This document shows positions 32,154 to 38,966 of a stretch of 38,966 nucleotides of DNA, in pieces. Under the pieces are notes generated by a model. The model saw only the letters and a program-made list of their open reading frames with translations. It was not told the DNA's origin and searched no databases. Made by a program: the position numbers and the translations under genes. Each line of letters opens with the position of its first letter. The stretch's first letter is position 1. Source of the stretch: a bacterium (GTDB taxonomy: Bacteria; Methylomirabilota; Methylomirabilia; Methylomirabilales; 2-02-FULL-66-22); contig JAKPQH010000065.1 of assembly GCA_029580855.1 (NCBI GenBank), positions 1 through 38,966 on the forward strand, given 5' to 3'.

Positions 32154-32750
32154 ATGGATCAACAGTTGGTGCTCGCCCTGATCCCGGTCGTGGTCCCGAT
32201 GGTCATCGCGGGGCTCAAGGCGCTGGCGCCGCGGGTGCCGAAGCGGCTGCTGCCGATCCTGGCGCCGATCCTGGGGGGGATGATCGACGCGGGCGCGGCG
32301 TATCTGCAGGGCGGCGCCCCGAACCCGGTGCTGGCCGCGGCGCTCGGCTCGGCCGGGGTCGGCCTGCGCGAGATCCTGGACCAGATGACGCGCGGCGGAC
32401 GGCGACCCCGCGGCGTCGTCTGTCTGCTGGCCGCCGTCGGCTGCCTCTCGCTCGTCTCCTGCGCCGGGCCCGAGATCAGGCTCCCCATGGGGACGGTCGC
32501 CGTGATGTACGCCAAGGCGCGGAGCGACTACACGCTCGCGCGGCTCCTGGTGGCGCGGGCGTGCAAGGTCCAACGGCTCGACCCCGACGACTGCGAGGCG
32601 GCGGCGGCGATGGATGTCCGCGCGCGGGTCTACGCCGAGCACATCGAGTCGGCGCTGAGCCACCCCGAGACCCCCATCGACTGGGAGCAGGTCCTGGCCT
32701 ACAGCGGCGGGGTGGTGGACCTGTTGATCAAGCTGGGGCTTAACCCGTGA
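32154..32750 (+). CDS. Holin-like protein fused in frame to a lipoprotein (possible dual-start gene)
   Basis: A 198-residue frame with two unlike halves. Residues 1-77 look like a small holin: a hydrophobic N-terminal span (LVLALIPVVVPMVIAGLKAL), a basic turn (RVPKRLL) and a second hydrophobic stretch. From M78 the sequence reads as a classical type II signal peptide: basic RGGRRPRG, hydrophobic VVCLLAAVGCLSLVS, then the lipidated Cys of SCAGPE. The ATG at 32385 could therefore start a separate 121-residue lipoprotein in the same frame. GGAGG precedes ATG 32154. Overlap of 4 bp (GTGA) with the next gene. Functions inferred from lysis-module position. Confidence 0.7.
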   Translation: MDQQLVLALIPVVVPMVIAGLKALAPRVPKRLLPILAPILGGMIDAGAAYLQGGAPNPVLAAALGSAGVGLREILDQMTRGGRRPRGVVCLLAAVGCLSLVSCAGPEIRLPMGTVAVMYAKARSDYTLARLLVARACKVQRLDPDDCEAAAAMDVRARVYAEHIESALSHPETPIDWEQVLAYSGGVVDLLIKLGLNP

Positions 32751-33052
32751 CCCCGCCGATGCCGGATCTGTCGGATCTGATGGTCTGGGCGGCGCTGTGG
32801 GGACCCGGGATCCTGATCCTGGTGGGGATCTATCTCCTGCTGCGGCGGCCGCCGGCCTTCATCGTCCAGTTCGTCGCGGCGCAGCAGTCGCAGGCGGTGG
32901 CGATGACCGAGATGGCGACGGCCGTCCAGACCATGGCGACGCGGCAGGACGCGCTGGAACAGGTGCGGATGCAGAAGCTGGACGAGGTCCTGGTGGGGCA
33001 GCAGCTGATCCTGGGCAAGATCGAGGCGCTGGAGCGGCTGGAGCGGAGGTAG
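32747..33052 (+). CDS. Mu gp25-like protein (DUF2730 type), membrane span plus coiled coil
   Basis: A 101-residue protein with GTG start overlapping the previous stop. One membrane segment (WAALWGPGILILVGIYLLL) is followed by a Gln/Met-rich helical coiled coil (QSQAVAMTEMATAVQTMATR onward) to the end. This fits the Mu gp25/DUF2730 family, but an inner-membrane spanin role is also possible beside the preceding lipoprotein. Confidence 0.7.
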   Translation: MTPPMPDLSDLMVWAALWGPGILILVGIYLLLRRPPAFIVQFVAAQQSQAVAMTEMATAVQTMATRQDALEQVRMQKLDEVLVGQQLILGKIEALERLERR

Positions 33053-33055
33053 AGC

Positions 33056-33391
33056 GTGGACGCTGTCGAGATCGCCATCGCGCGCGGGAAGGCGCTCGAG
33101 ATCCTCAAGGCCCATCTGGACCGCGAGCGCCCGACGACCGCGGACAGTCTGTCGGCCTACATGGAGGAGACGCTGCTCCTGACCTGGCTGGCGCGGATCG
33201 GCCACCCGATGCTGCGAAGCCAGCTCAACGGCAGCGTGATGACCTATCTCAAGGACCGCGGCTGCGTGGCCTACCGCGCGGTGACCCCCGCGGGGCCCAA
33301 GGGCCCCACGCTCTTGTTCTGGCGGCTCACCTCGGACGGGATGGCGGTCCTCGAGGGGACCAAGCAGGACCCGGGAGTGGACGTCCGATGA
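33056..33391 (+). CDS. Mu gp26-like protein, winged-helix type
   Basis: A 111-residue protein starting at GTG 33056. It has a helix-rich start (KALEILKAHLDRERPTTADS), a probable winged helix (HPMLRSQLNGSVMTYLKDRG, CVAYRAV) and a C-terminus with LTSDGMAVLEGTKQDPGV, matching the LTxxGxDVxxG...DPGV ending of Mu gp26-type phage proteins. It is placed as in Mu, between gp25 and gp27. Confidence 0.75.
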   Translation: MDAVEIAIARGKALEILKAHLDRERPTTADSLSAYMEETLLLTWLARIGHPMLRSQLNGSVMTYLKDRGCVAYRAVTPAGPKGPTLLFWRLTSDGMAVLEGTKQDPGVDVR

Positions 33392-33501
33392 CGCGGAATC
33401 GTGATCGTGATCGTGATCGTGTTCGTGATCGTGCGCGGAATCGTGATCGTGACGAACACGAACACGAACACGTACACGGTTCGTCGGTCGAGGCACGGTG
33501 A
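33388..33501 (+). repeat. CGTGAT/CACGAA repeat array with 37-codon Arg-Asp/Glu-His reading frame
   Basis: From about 33397 to 33480 the DNA is built of GTGATC units (several in a row, with one GTTCGTGATC) followed by ACGAAC units. The two halves are partly complementary (CGTGTTCGTG with CACGAACACG) and can form a hairpin. A frame from ATG 33388 (ATGA overlap with the gene before) to 33501 codes 37 residues with RD and EH dipeptide repeats and ends one base into the DUF3486 start. Either a repeat colonised a gene junction or a tiny low-complexity gene exists; the repeat reading is safer. Confidence 0.75.
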
Positions 33502-34166
33502 TGGGGCGCCGCCGGACCGCCGAGGTCGCCCCGGCCACGGCGCGGTCGTTCGCCGAGCTTCGCGACTGGCCGCAGGAGGCGCTGGATTATCTCCACGCCG
33601 CCTTCGACCGGAAGCGGCAGGGGGCGGGGCCGACCTGGGCCGCGCTCTTGGCCGAGATCGCCGAGCGGTTCGGGCGGACCTGGAACGACAGCTCGCTGTC
33701 GCGCTACTACGGCTACTGGCGCTCGACGATGTACGTCGAGGACCGCGCGCGCGACGAGGCCGCCGCCATCGTCGAGCGGCTGGTCGCCGAGCCCAGCCCG
33801 GATCTGATGGCCGCGGCGAGGCAGCTCCTCCAGCAGCAGCGGCTGCTGGCGTTGACCCGGGCCGAGGCCGCGGATCCGATGGCCGTGATCCGCTCGGCGC
33901 AGACGCAGGACAAGATCGACCTCCAGCGCGACAAGATCGCGCTGGACCGGGAAAAGAAGGCGCTCCAGGACGCGAAGCTCACGCTGGACCAGGAGCGGCT
34001 GCAGCTCGAGCGCGAGCGGCAGGCGGCGATCGACCGGCCCAGCCTGTTCCTGGAGTTCTGGCGGATGGTGGTCGAGACGATCGCCACGGCGAGCCCCGAG
34101 GGGGCGGCGGTGGTGAACCAACACTTCGACCAGGTCATGGCGAAAGTCAAGGCCGGCAGCGCGTAG
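33501..34166 (+). CDS. Mu gp27-like protein (DUF3486), small terminase candidate
   Basis: A 221-residue protein. The N-terminal part has a helix-turn-helix-like region (LPxx-type start replaced by ELRDWPQEALDYLHAAF; NDSSLSRYYGYWR). The centre is a long coiled coil (DKIDLQRDKIALDREKKALQ onward) and the C-terminus is helical. It precedes the large terminase, as in Mu. ATG 33501 is preferred over a GTG three bases earlier. Confidence 0.78.
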   Translation: MGRRRTAEVAPATARSFAELRDWPQEALDYLHAAFDRKRQGAGPTWAALLAEIAERFGRTWNDSSLSRYYGYWRSTMYVEDRARDEAAAIVERLVAEPSPDLMAAARQLLQQQRLLALTRAEAADPMAVIRSAQTQDKIDLQRDKIALDREKKALQDAKLTLDQERLQLERERQAAIDRPSLFLEFWRMVVETIATASPEGAAVVNQHFDQVMAKVKAGSA

Positions 34167-34175
34167 GCGGACGGG

Positions 34176-35702
34176 ATGGCGCGGCGAGTCCGGATCCTGA
34201 CCGAGCAGCAGTGGAAGAAGACCGAGGCGGAGCTGCGCGAGCTGGTGCGGCGGTCCGTCAGCGCCTTCGAGGAGGACACCGCCGCGCGCAAGGCGGCGCG
34301 GCTGCGTCGCGCGCGCGAGGACCGGCAGTTCTTCAACGAGACCTATCTGCCGCACTACTTCCACGAGCCGCCGGCCGCCATGCACCTCGAGCTGGACCGG
34401 CTGGCGCAGATCACCGAGCGGCCGGTGGCCGTGGCGGCGGCCCGCGGGTTCGCCAAGACGACCCGGATCACGTTCGCGGACACGGTCCACGATGTCTGCT
34501 TCGGGCTCTGCCCCTTCACGATCATCGGCAGCGAGACCGAGGACGTGGCGACCGAGATCACCCGCGCGATCCGAATCGAGCTCGAGGAGAACGTCCGGCT
34601 GCGGTCGGATTTCGGCGATCTGCGCGGGGCGCCCTGGTCGGACGGGGAATTCGTCACCGCCACCGGATGCAAGGTGCTGGCGCGCGGCGCCGGGCAGGCC
34701 ATCCGCGGTCAGAAGCACGGGCCGCACCGGCCGGTCAAGATCAAGCTGGACGACCTCGAGTCGGACCGGATGGTCCGAAACCCCAAGCGGGTCAAGGAGC
34801 TGCTCCAGTGGATCCGCGAGGCGGTGATGCCGGCGCTGGACCCCAAGCGGGGCGTGCTGTTCGTCGTGGGCACGCTGCTCAGCACGAAGAGCGCGCTGGC
34901 GCAGCTGCTCAAGGACGAGGCCTGGATCCACGCGCGGTTTCCCGGCGAGCTGCCCGACGGGTCCTCGGCCTGGCCCGCGCGGTTTCCGCCGGAGTTGCTC
35001 CGGAAGATCAAGGAGACGATCGGCAGCAAGGCCTATGCGAAGGAGATCCTGATCAACCCCGCGGACGACGAGGGGCTGTTCCAGGACGAGTGGATCCGCC
35101 GGTACACCCCGGCCGACTTCGCGGCGGCGGCCGAGGCGGGCGGGATCCGGACGGTGGAGTTCATCGACCCCTCGACCGGCCAGGGCCAGTCGGGGGATTT
35201 TCGCGCGTTCGTCAAGGTCGTCAAGAGCGCCGACGGGATCATGTACGTCCGCCGGCCGCTCATCGACCGGCGCAGCCTGGCGCAGATCGTGGCGACCACC
35301 TACGCCCGCCAGGCCGAGGAGCCGGCGGAGGAGATCGGCCTCGAGGAGAACGGGTTTTTGGGGCTCCAGCTGGCCTACGACCAGGAGGCCGCGGCCCGCG
35401 GACAGTACCTGCCGCTCCGGACCGTCAAGCACACCGTGGCCAAGGAGGCGCGGATCGGGCGGCTCTCGGCCTACATCGAGCACGGCACGATCCGGTTTCT
35501 GGCGGCCGACGCGATGACGGACCTATTGATCGAGCAGCTCGTCGCCTATCCCGAGCCGACGGTCCACGACGACGGCCCCGACGCGCTCGAGGGCGCGGTG
35601 GGGCTGCTCGACAACTGGGCGGCCAAGGGGATGGGGATCTGGGGGTACTACCGGCAGCTCGCCGCCGGCCGGGGACCCGCCGGCGAGCGGCTGGCGGCGT
35701 AG
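34176..35702 (+). CDS. terL: Phage terminase large subunit
   Basis: A 508-residue DNA-packaging motor. The ATPase has a Walker A-like AARGFAKTT (residues 88-96), an acidic Walker B region KIKLDDLESD and a coupling motif near VVGTLLS. The C-terminal RNase H-like nuclease shows EFIDPSTGQG (first acidic pair), then VHDDGPDALEGAV near residue 473, typical of the terminal acidic site. Size and order are normal. It starts nine bases after the preceding gene. Confidence 0.93.
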   Translation: MARRVRILTEQQWKKTEAELRELVRRSVSAFEEDTAARKAARLRRAREDRQFFNETYLPHYFHEPPAAMHLELDRLAQITERPVAVAAARGFAKTTRITFADTVHDVCFGLCPFTIIGSETEDVATEITRAIRIELEENVRLRSDFGDLRGAPWSDGEFVTATGCKVLARGAGQAIRGQKHGPHRPVKIKLDDLESDRMVRNPKRVKELLQWIREAVMPALDPKRGVLFVVGTLLSTKSALAQLLKDEAWIHARFPGELPDGSSAWPARFPPELLRKIKETIGSKAYAKEILINPADDEGLFQDEWIRRYTPADFAAAAEAGGIRTVEFIDPSTGQGQSGDFRAFVKVVKSADGIMYVRRPLIDRRSLAQIVATTYARQAEEPAEEIGLEENGFLGLQLAYDQEAAARGQYLPLRTVKHTVAKEARIGRLSAYIEHGTIRFLAADAMTDLLIEQLVAYPEPTVHDDGPDALEGAVGLLDNWAAKGMGIWGYYRQLAAGRGPAGERLAA

Positions 35703-35733
35703 CGCAAAGCGCACGGCGCGCAGCGGGGGAGAA

Positions 35734-36189
35734 ATGGCCCAGGAATCGACGAAAGATAGAAATGGCTATCTCGATATGGCCGGCGGCGAGAACGTCGATT
35801 CTGGGGGCCAAGAAAACCGGAATTCCGGTTTTTGCGAATGCGGCTGTGGCCGACTACTCCGCGGCGCCGGCCGCGGGAGACGCCAACGGTGGGCGACCGA
35901 TGCCTGTCGGAAGCGGGCCGCGGGCCGCGATCGACGCCGGCGGCTGGCCTCCGCCAGGCAGATGGTCGACCTCGGACGGACGCCGGCGGAGCGGCTGGGC
36001 ACCTTCCTCGCCATCGTGCGGGATCTCGCGCCGCGGTTGGCCATGGACGCGCCCGCGGCACGGCGCCGGCTCGAGGAGCTGACCCCGGACCGCGTCGATC
36101 TCGCGGTCCCGGCGGAGGAGTTCGAGGCCGCCCGCCGGAACTCGCTCCGCTGCATGTCGTCCTGCGATTCCCCGCAGGGGGCGCGATGA
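35734..36189 (+). CDS. Phage protein with CGCG zinc-knuckle and basic region
   Basis: A 151-residue protein. Residues about 33-60 hold FCECGCGRLL and later DACRKRA, a Cys-rich pattern seen in phage DNA-associated proteins, followed by a strongly basic stretch (GRDRRRRLASARQ). The C-terminal half is helical. GGGGAGAA precedes ATG 35734, and its end overlaps the portal gene (ATGA). DNA binding is inferred from composition. Confidence 0.6.
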   Translation: MAQESTKDRNGYLDMAGGENVDSGGQENRNSGFCECGCGRLLRGAGRGRRQRWATDACRKRAAGRDRRRRLASARQMVDLGRTPAERLGTFLAIVRDLAPRLAMDAPAARRRLEELTPDRVDLAVPAEEFEAARRNSLRCMSSCDSPQGAR

Positions 36190-37892
36190 GTCTCGTGGAT
36201 CGATTGCTCACCCGGGTGGCCGACCGGATGGCCGACCGGCTGCTGCCGCGGATCAATCCGCCGGACCCCAGCCGGCCGGATGCGTCGCCCGGATCCGCGG
36301 CGGGCTGGTTCACCCCGGGCCGGCCGCTGCCCCCCGCGGTGCCCCCGGGGGCGCCGCCCCGGATTTGGCAGTACGGGGTCGGGATCAACCTCTGGGCGAC
36401 GCCCCGAGGCGGCGAGCCGATCTCGTTCGCCGCGCTCCAGAATCTCGCCGACAGCTGCGACCTGGTCCGGATCTGCCTCGAGATGCGGAAGGACCAGCTG
36501 GCCGGGCTGGAGTGGACGATCAAAGCCAAGGAGGGGCTCGACGGGGACTACGAGGCGCAGATCGCCGCCGCGCGCGAGTTCTTGGAGCGGCCCGACCGCG
36601 AGAACGGCTGGGACGCCTGGCTCCGGATGGCGCTGGAGGACGTGCTGGTCCTGGACGCGCTCTCGGTCTACCGCCGGCGCACCCGGGGCGGCCGGCTCTA
36701 CGCGCTGGAGGTCATCGACGGCGCCAGCATCAAGCCGCTGCTCGATCCCCAGGGCCGCACCCCGCGGCCGCCCGATCCCGCGTACCAGCAGATCCTGCAC
36801 GGCGTGCCCTACGCCGACCTGACGATGGACGATCTCTTCTACCGGCCGAAAAACCGGCGCGCGCGCAGCGCGTATGGATTCTCGCCGGTCGAGTGGATCG
36901 TCGCCACGATCCAGTGGTACGTCCGGCGGCAGCAGTTCAACCTGGCCTATTACACCGAAGGGAACGTCCCCGAGGGGATCGCCAGCGCGCCCGACGGCTG
37001 GACGCCGGATCAGATCCGGCAGCTCGAGGAGTGGTTCAACGCCACAATCGCCGGCAATCTGGGCGAGCAGCGCCGGATCCGGTTTCTGGGCCACGGGTTT
37101 CATTTCGAGAAGACGCGCGAGATGAACTTCGAGGTCGCGTTCGAGGAGTGGCTCGCGCGCGTGATCACGGCGGCGTTCCAGGTCAACTACCAGCGGTTCA
37201 TCCAGCGCGTCGTGCGGGCCACCGCCGAACAGGCCGCGGCCGAACAATCCGATCTGGGCCTCGAGCCGCTCAAGCGGTTTGTCACGAATTTGATGAACGA
37301 GGTGCTGAGCCAGGATCTCGGGTTTCCCGACCTGCGGTTCGCGTTCGTGGGCGGCGACCAGGGCGACGACCGGGCGCAGGCCGAGAAGCGCGTGGCCTAC
37401 GTCAACGCCGGGATCATGGCCCGCGACGAGGTGCGCGAGATGGAGGGGCTGGACCCGCTAGGGCTGCCCCTGACCGAGCAGCCGACGGTGACGACGGGGG
37501 CGGGCCCGGTGCCGCTGGACCAGCTGGGAATGGCGGCCTGGCAGCCGGGGCCGCGCGAGCCCGCGGCCGGCGCACCGGGGCCGGACGATCGGACCGATCC
37601 GACCGATCCGACCGATCGGACCGATGCGGAAAAAGCCGACCTCCTCCGCTGGAAGCGGAAGGCACTGAAGGCGGTCCGCGAGGGGAAGCCGGATCGCGGA
37701 CGGCACTTCGCGAGCGCGGCGATTGCGCCGGCCGTGCACGCGGCGATCGCGGCCAAGCTCAGCGCGGCCGTGGACGAGTCCGGGGTGCGCGAGGCCTTCG
37801 AGGTGGCCTCGCGGCCCTTTCGCGGGGGCGCGACGGGTCCGGATCCGGACGGCGCGCACGCTGGACGCGGGGGCGGCGTCCCGTATCCGTGA
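36186..37892 (+). CDS. Phage portal protein
   Basis: A 568-residue portal, the ring through which DNA enters the head. Recognisable segments are LVRICLEMRKDQLAGLEWTI (about residues 95-114), WLRMALEDVLVLDALSVYRR, LTMDDLFYRPKNRRARSAYG with FSPVEW, and near residue 430 VAYVNAGIMARDEVREMEGL, as in HK97-like portals. The last 22 residues are Gly/Pro-rich and unlike the rest; a neighbouring frame continues as a plausible helix to 37959 (see frameshift finding). The Asp/Thr repeat around residue 468 is encoded by a GATCCGACC array. Confidence 0.87.
   Translation: MSLVDRLLTRVADRMADRLLPRINPPDPSRPDASPGSAAGWFTPGRPLPPAVPPGAPPRIWQYGVGINLWATPRGGEPISFAALQNLADSCDLVRICLEMRKDQLAGLEWTIKAKEGLDGDYEAQIAAAREFLERPDRENGWDAWLRMALEDVLVLDALSVYRRRTRGGRLYALEVIDGASIKPLLDPQGRTPRPPDPAYQQILHGVPYADLTMDDLFYRPKNRRARSAYGFSPVEWIVATIQWYVRRQQFNLAYYTEGNVPEGIASAPDGWTPDQIRQLEEWFNATIAGNLGEQRRIRFLGHGFHFEKTREMNFEVAFEEWLARVITAAFQVNYQRFIQRVVRATAEQAAAEQSDLGLEPLKRFVTNLMNEVLSQDLGFPDLRFAFVGGDQGDDRAQAEKRVAYVNAGIMARDEVREMEGLDPLGLPLTEQPTVTTGAGPVPLDQLGMAAWQPGPREPAAGAPGPDDRTDPTDPTDRTDAEKADLLRWKRKALKAVREGKPDRGRHFASAAIAPAVHAAIAAKLSAAVDESGVREAFEVASRPFRGGATGPDPDGAHAGRGGGVPYP
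37587..37626. repeat. GATCSGACC tandem repeat inside portal gene
   Basis: GATCGGACC and GATCCGACC units follow one another four to five times and code alternating Asp-Arg-Thr and Asp-Pro-Thr. A shorter copy occurs at 29491-29520 at the end of a small membrane protein gene. Both sit at or near disordered protein tails. Confidence 0.8.
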
Positions 37893-37959
37893 GCTGATGC
37901 TGCAGCGGTTCCGGAGCCAGGCGTTGGAGCTGACGAGGATCCTGCATGAGCTGGGTTGA
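37840..37959 (+). other. Out-of-frame continuation of portal C-terminus (frameshift candidate)
   Basis: In the +1 frame relative to the portal, the sequence continues as TARTLDAGAASRIRELM and LQRFRSQALELTRILHELG to a stop at 37959, overlapping the next start by 14 bp. The composition and amphipathic helix look coding, whereas the in-frame portal end (GGATGPDPDGAHAGRGGG) does not. A one-base difference in the GGGGG run near 37829 would join the two. Confidence 0.5.
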
Positions 37960-38593
37960 CGATCTGCTGGCGCGGTTCCCGGCGCGCGGGCGGCTCGAAT
38001 CGGCATTCCTCGGCGAGCTGGCCCGGATCCTGGCCGAGCCGTTCGGCGCCGCGGCGGCCCAGGCGGAGGCCGCGGTCCGGGGCGAGGCCGAGCCGGCGGG
38101 CTCCATCGAGTTCGTCATGGATCCCCGCGCGGCGGCCTGGGCGCGCGCCCGCGCCGCGGAGCTGATCGCCGAGATCGACGAGACGACCCGCGATCTGATC
38201 CGCGCCCGGGTCGTGCAGGCGCTGGCCGAGGGGACGCCGACCCGCGATCTGGGCGAGACCATCCTGGACGCGGTGGAGGGGATGGCCGGCTACCGCGCGG
38301 ATCGGATCGCCCGGACCGAGACGGCCCTGGCGATGAACCAGGGCACGCTTGCCGGCTACCGCGAGGGCGGGATCCGGTTTGTCGAGGTCCTGGACGGCCC
38401 CGGGTGTCTGCCCGACGGCCACGACGACGCCGCGCCGCTCCCGGACCCGAATGTCTACGGGCTGCAGCCGGGGGCGCAGGCCAACGGCCAGATCTGGCCG
38501 GTCGAGACGGCGGTCGCGCATCCCCTGGGGCATCCCAACTGCGTGCGAGCGTTCGCGGCGGTGATCTCGCCGCCGCCAGGAGAGGAGAGCTGA
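37946..38593 (+). CDS. MuF-like minor head protein
   Basis: A 215-residue head morphogenesis protein of the Mu gpF (MuF) family. The diagnostic C-terminal part has ADRIARTETALAMNQGTLAG (about residue 115), VEVLDGPGCLPDGHDDAAPL and AHPLGHPNCVRAF, with the Cys/His residues conserved in family members. The N-terminal half is helical (RAAAWARARAAELIAEIDET). The length is short compared with MuF proteins fused to other domains, but it appears complete. Confidence 0.88.
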   Translation: MSWVDDLLARFPARGRLESAFLGELARILAEPFGAAAAQAEAAVRGEAEPAGSIEFVMDPRAAAWARARAAELIAEIDETTRDLIRARVVQALAEGTPTRDLGETILDAVEGMAGYRADRIARTETALAMNQGTLAGYREGGIRFVEVLDGPGCLPDGHDDAAPLPDPNVYGLQPGAQANGQIWPVETAVAHPLGHPNCVRAFAAVISPPPGEES

Positions 38594-38594
38594 C

Positions 38595-38966
38595 ATGGCC
38601 GAGAAGCTGCTCATCGCCCCGGTCGCCAAGGTGGACGCGGCGAAGCGCGAAGTGTGGGGCTACGCCACGCTGGAGGTGCCGGACAAGACCACCCCCATCC
38701 CCGACCTGATGGACTACGAGAGCGCCACGCAGGCCTTCGGCCGGTGGCCGGGGAACGTGCGCGAGATGCACCTGCCGGTCGCCGTGGGGAAGGGGATCGC
38801 GGTGACGCCGGACCCGGAGAAGCGCGGGGTCTACATCGGCGCGCGGATCTCGAAGTCGCGCGACGGCGAGGATGTCTGGACCAAGATCGAGGAGGGCGTC
38901 CTGACGGCGTTTTCGATCGGCGCGAAAGGCGTGACGCGGACCCCCGAGACGGTGACGTTCGAGGGG
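38595..38966 (+). CDS. Phage prohead protease / XkdF-like protein (partial, runs off window)
   Basis: The frame opens at ATG 38595, two bases after the MuF stop, and continues 124 codons to the window edge without a stop. VWGYATLEVPDKTTPIPDL, AVGKGIAVTPDPEKRGVYIG and KIEEGVLTAFSIGAKG resemble XkdF-type and HK97-type prohead proteases, where a conserved His and Ser form the active site; EMHLPVAVG may carry the His and FSIGA the Ser. The C-terminal part is not visible. Confidence 0.75.
   Translation, partial: MAEKLLIAPVAKVDAAKREVWGYATLEVPDKTTPIPDLMDYESATQAFGRWPGNVREMHLPVAVGKGIAVTPDPEKRGVYIGARISKSRDGEDVWTKIEEGVLTAFSIGAKGVTRTPETVTFEG

Larger units (their letters stand above)
23286..38966. mobile_element. 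Mu-like transposable prophage, left part (right end outside window)
   Basis: Gene order matches Mu: leftward repressor, divergent Ner-like regulator, MuA, MuB, HU-like, Gam, GemA-like, lysis genes, gp25, gp26, gp27-like proteins, terminase, portal, MuF and prohead protease. The left boundary is unknown; it could lie in the 23162-23285 gap or, if the repeats are transposase sites and the lipoprotein is cargo, near 22300. The head genes are portal/XkdF-protease type rather than contractile Mu type, so the particle may be siphovirus-like, as in B3 and D3112. All genes seen are intact apart from a possible portal frameshift, so the phage may be active. Confidence 0.9.

Noticed and set aside
33401..36082. 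893-codon plus-strand ORF across the terminase region and its minus-strand counterpart
   Set aside because: Both are GC-driven shadow frames of DUF3486, terminase and the following gene; no motif supports them.

Overview
The window is a GC-rich bacterial chromosomal contig from what looks like an anaerobic or microaerophilic, hydrogen-metabolising bacterium. Three features support this: two different [NiFe] hydrogenases, a rubredoxin/flavodiiron O2- or NO-scavenging pair, and the absence of any aerobic respiratory gene. The organism cannot be named from the sequence. Several low-complexity or dispersed DNA repeats (CGCAGAT-type inverted repeat, CGTGAT/CACGAA array, GATCCGACC array) remind me of repeats common in uncultured PVC, Hydrogenedentes and related genomes, but that is an impression from memory. 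Bases 1-59 are a pure G run and are almost certainly a sequencing artefact.

Layout. (1) 105-4670, plus strand: a PLP aminotransferase, an EttA-type ABC-F translation factor, then rubredoxin and flavodiiron protein overlapping by 4 bp. (2) 4760-4791: a strong hairpin between convergent genes. (3) 4821-5642, minus: a cytidylate-kinase-like protein with a C-terminal BON domain. (4) 5861-21716, minus: fifteen co-directional, mostly overlapping genes forming one hydrogen-metabolism operon. In transcription order they are hoxEFUYH (NAD-linked group 3d hydrogenase), its endopeptidase hoxW, a formate-dehydrogenase-like molybdopterin protein whose recognisable catalytic residues are replaced, HydB/HydG-like iron-sulfur and flavin electron-transfer subunits, a second endopeptidase, and a minimal membrane-bound group 4 hydrogenase (HycC/E/D/F/G type). 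A MITE-like inverted repeat sits inside the operon. (5) 21717-22513: an AT-richer, gene-free region with a sigma-54-like promoter, a perfect TGTGA-N6-TCACA palindrome and two families of short direct repeats. (6) 22514-23161: an orphan lipoprotein. (7) 23286-38966: the left part of a Mu-like transposable prophage, running off the right edge.

The prophage has the Mu order: leftward repressor, divergent Ner-like regulator behind a near-consensus promoter with a palindromic operator, MuA transposase, MuB ATPase, an HU-like protein, a run of small overlapping accessory genes, Gam, a GemA-like protein, a lysis module (M15 peptidase, holin/lipoprotein), Mu gp25/gp26/gp27-like proteins, large terminase, portal, MuF head protein and a prohead protease cut by the window end. 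Just before the lysis genes, a promoter and a strong terminator about 130 bp apart define a probable small RNA or a lambda PR'-tR'-like late control point.

The most interesting candidate system is the hydrogen operon. A soluble NAD-coupled hydrogenase and a membrane hydrogenase are bridged in one transcription unit by a pseudo-formate-dehydrogenase plus a diaphorase-type HydB/HydG pair. This suggests a NAD(P)H- or ferredoxin-linked electron conduit to the membrane hydrogenase rather than a classical formate hydrogenlyase.
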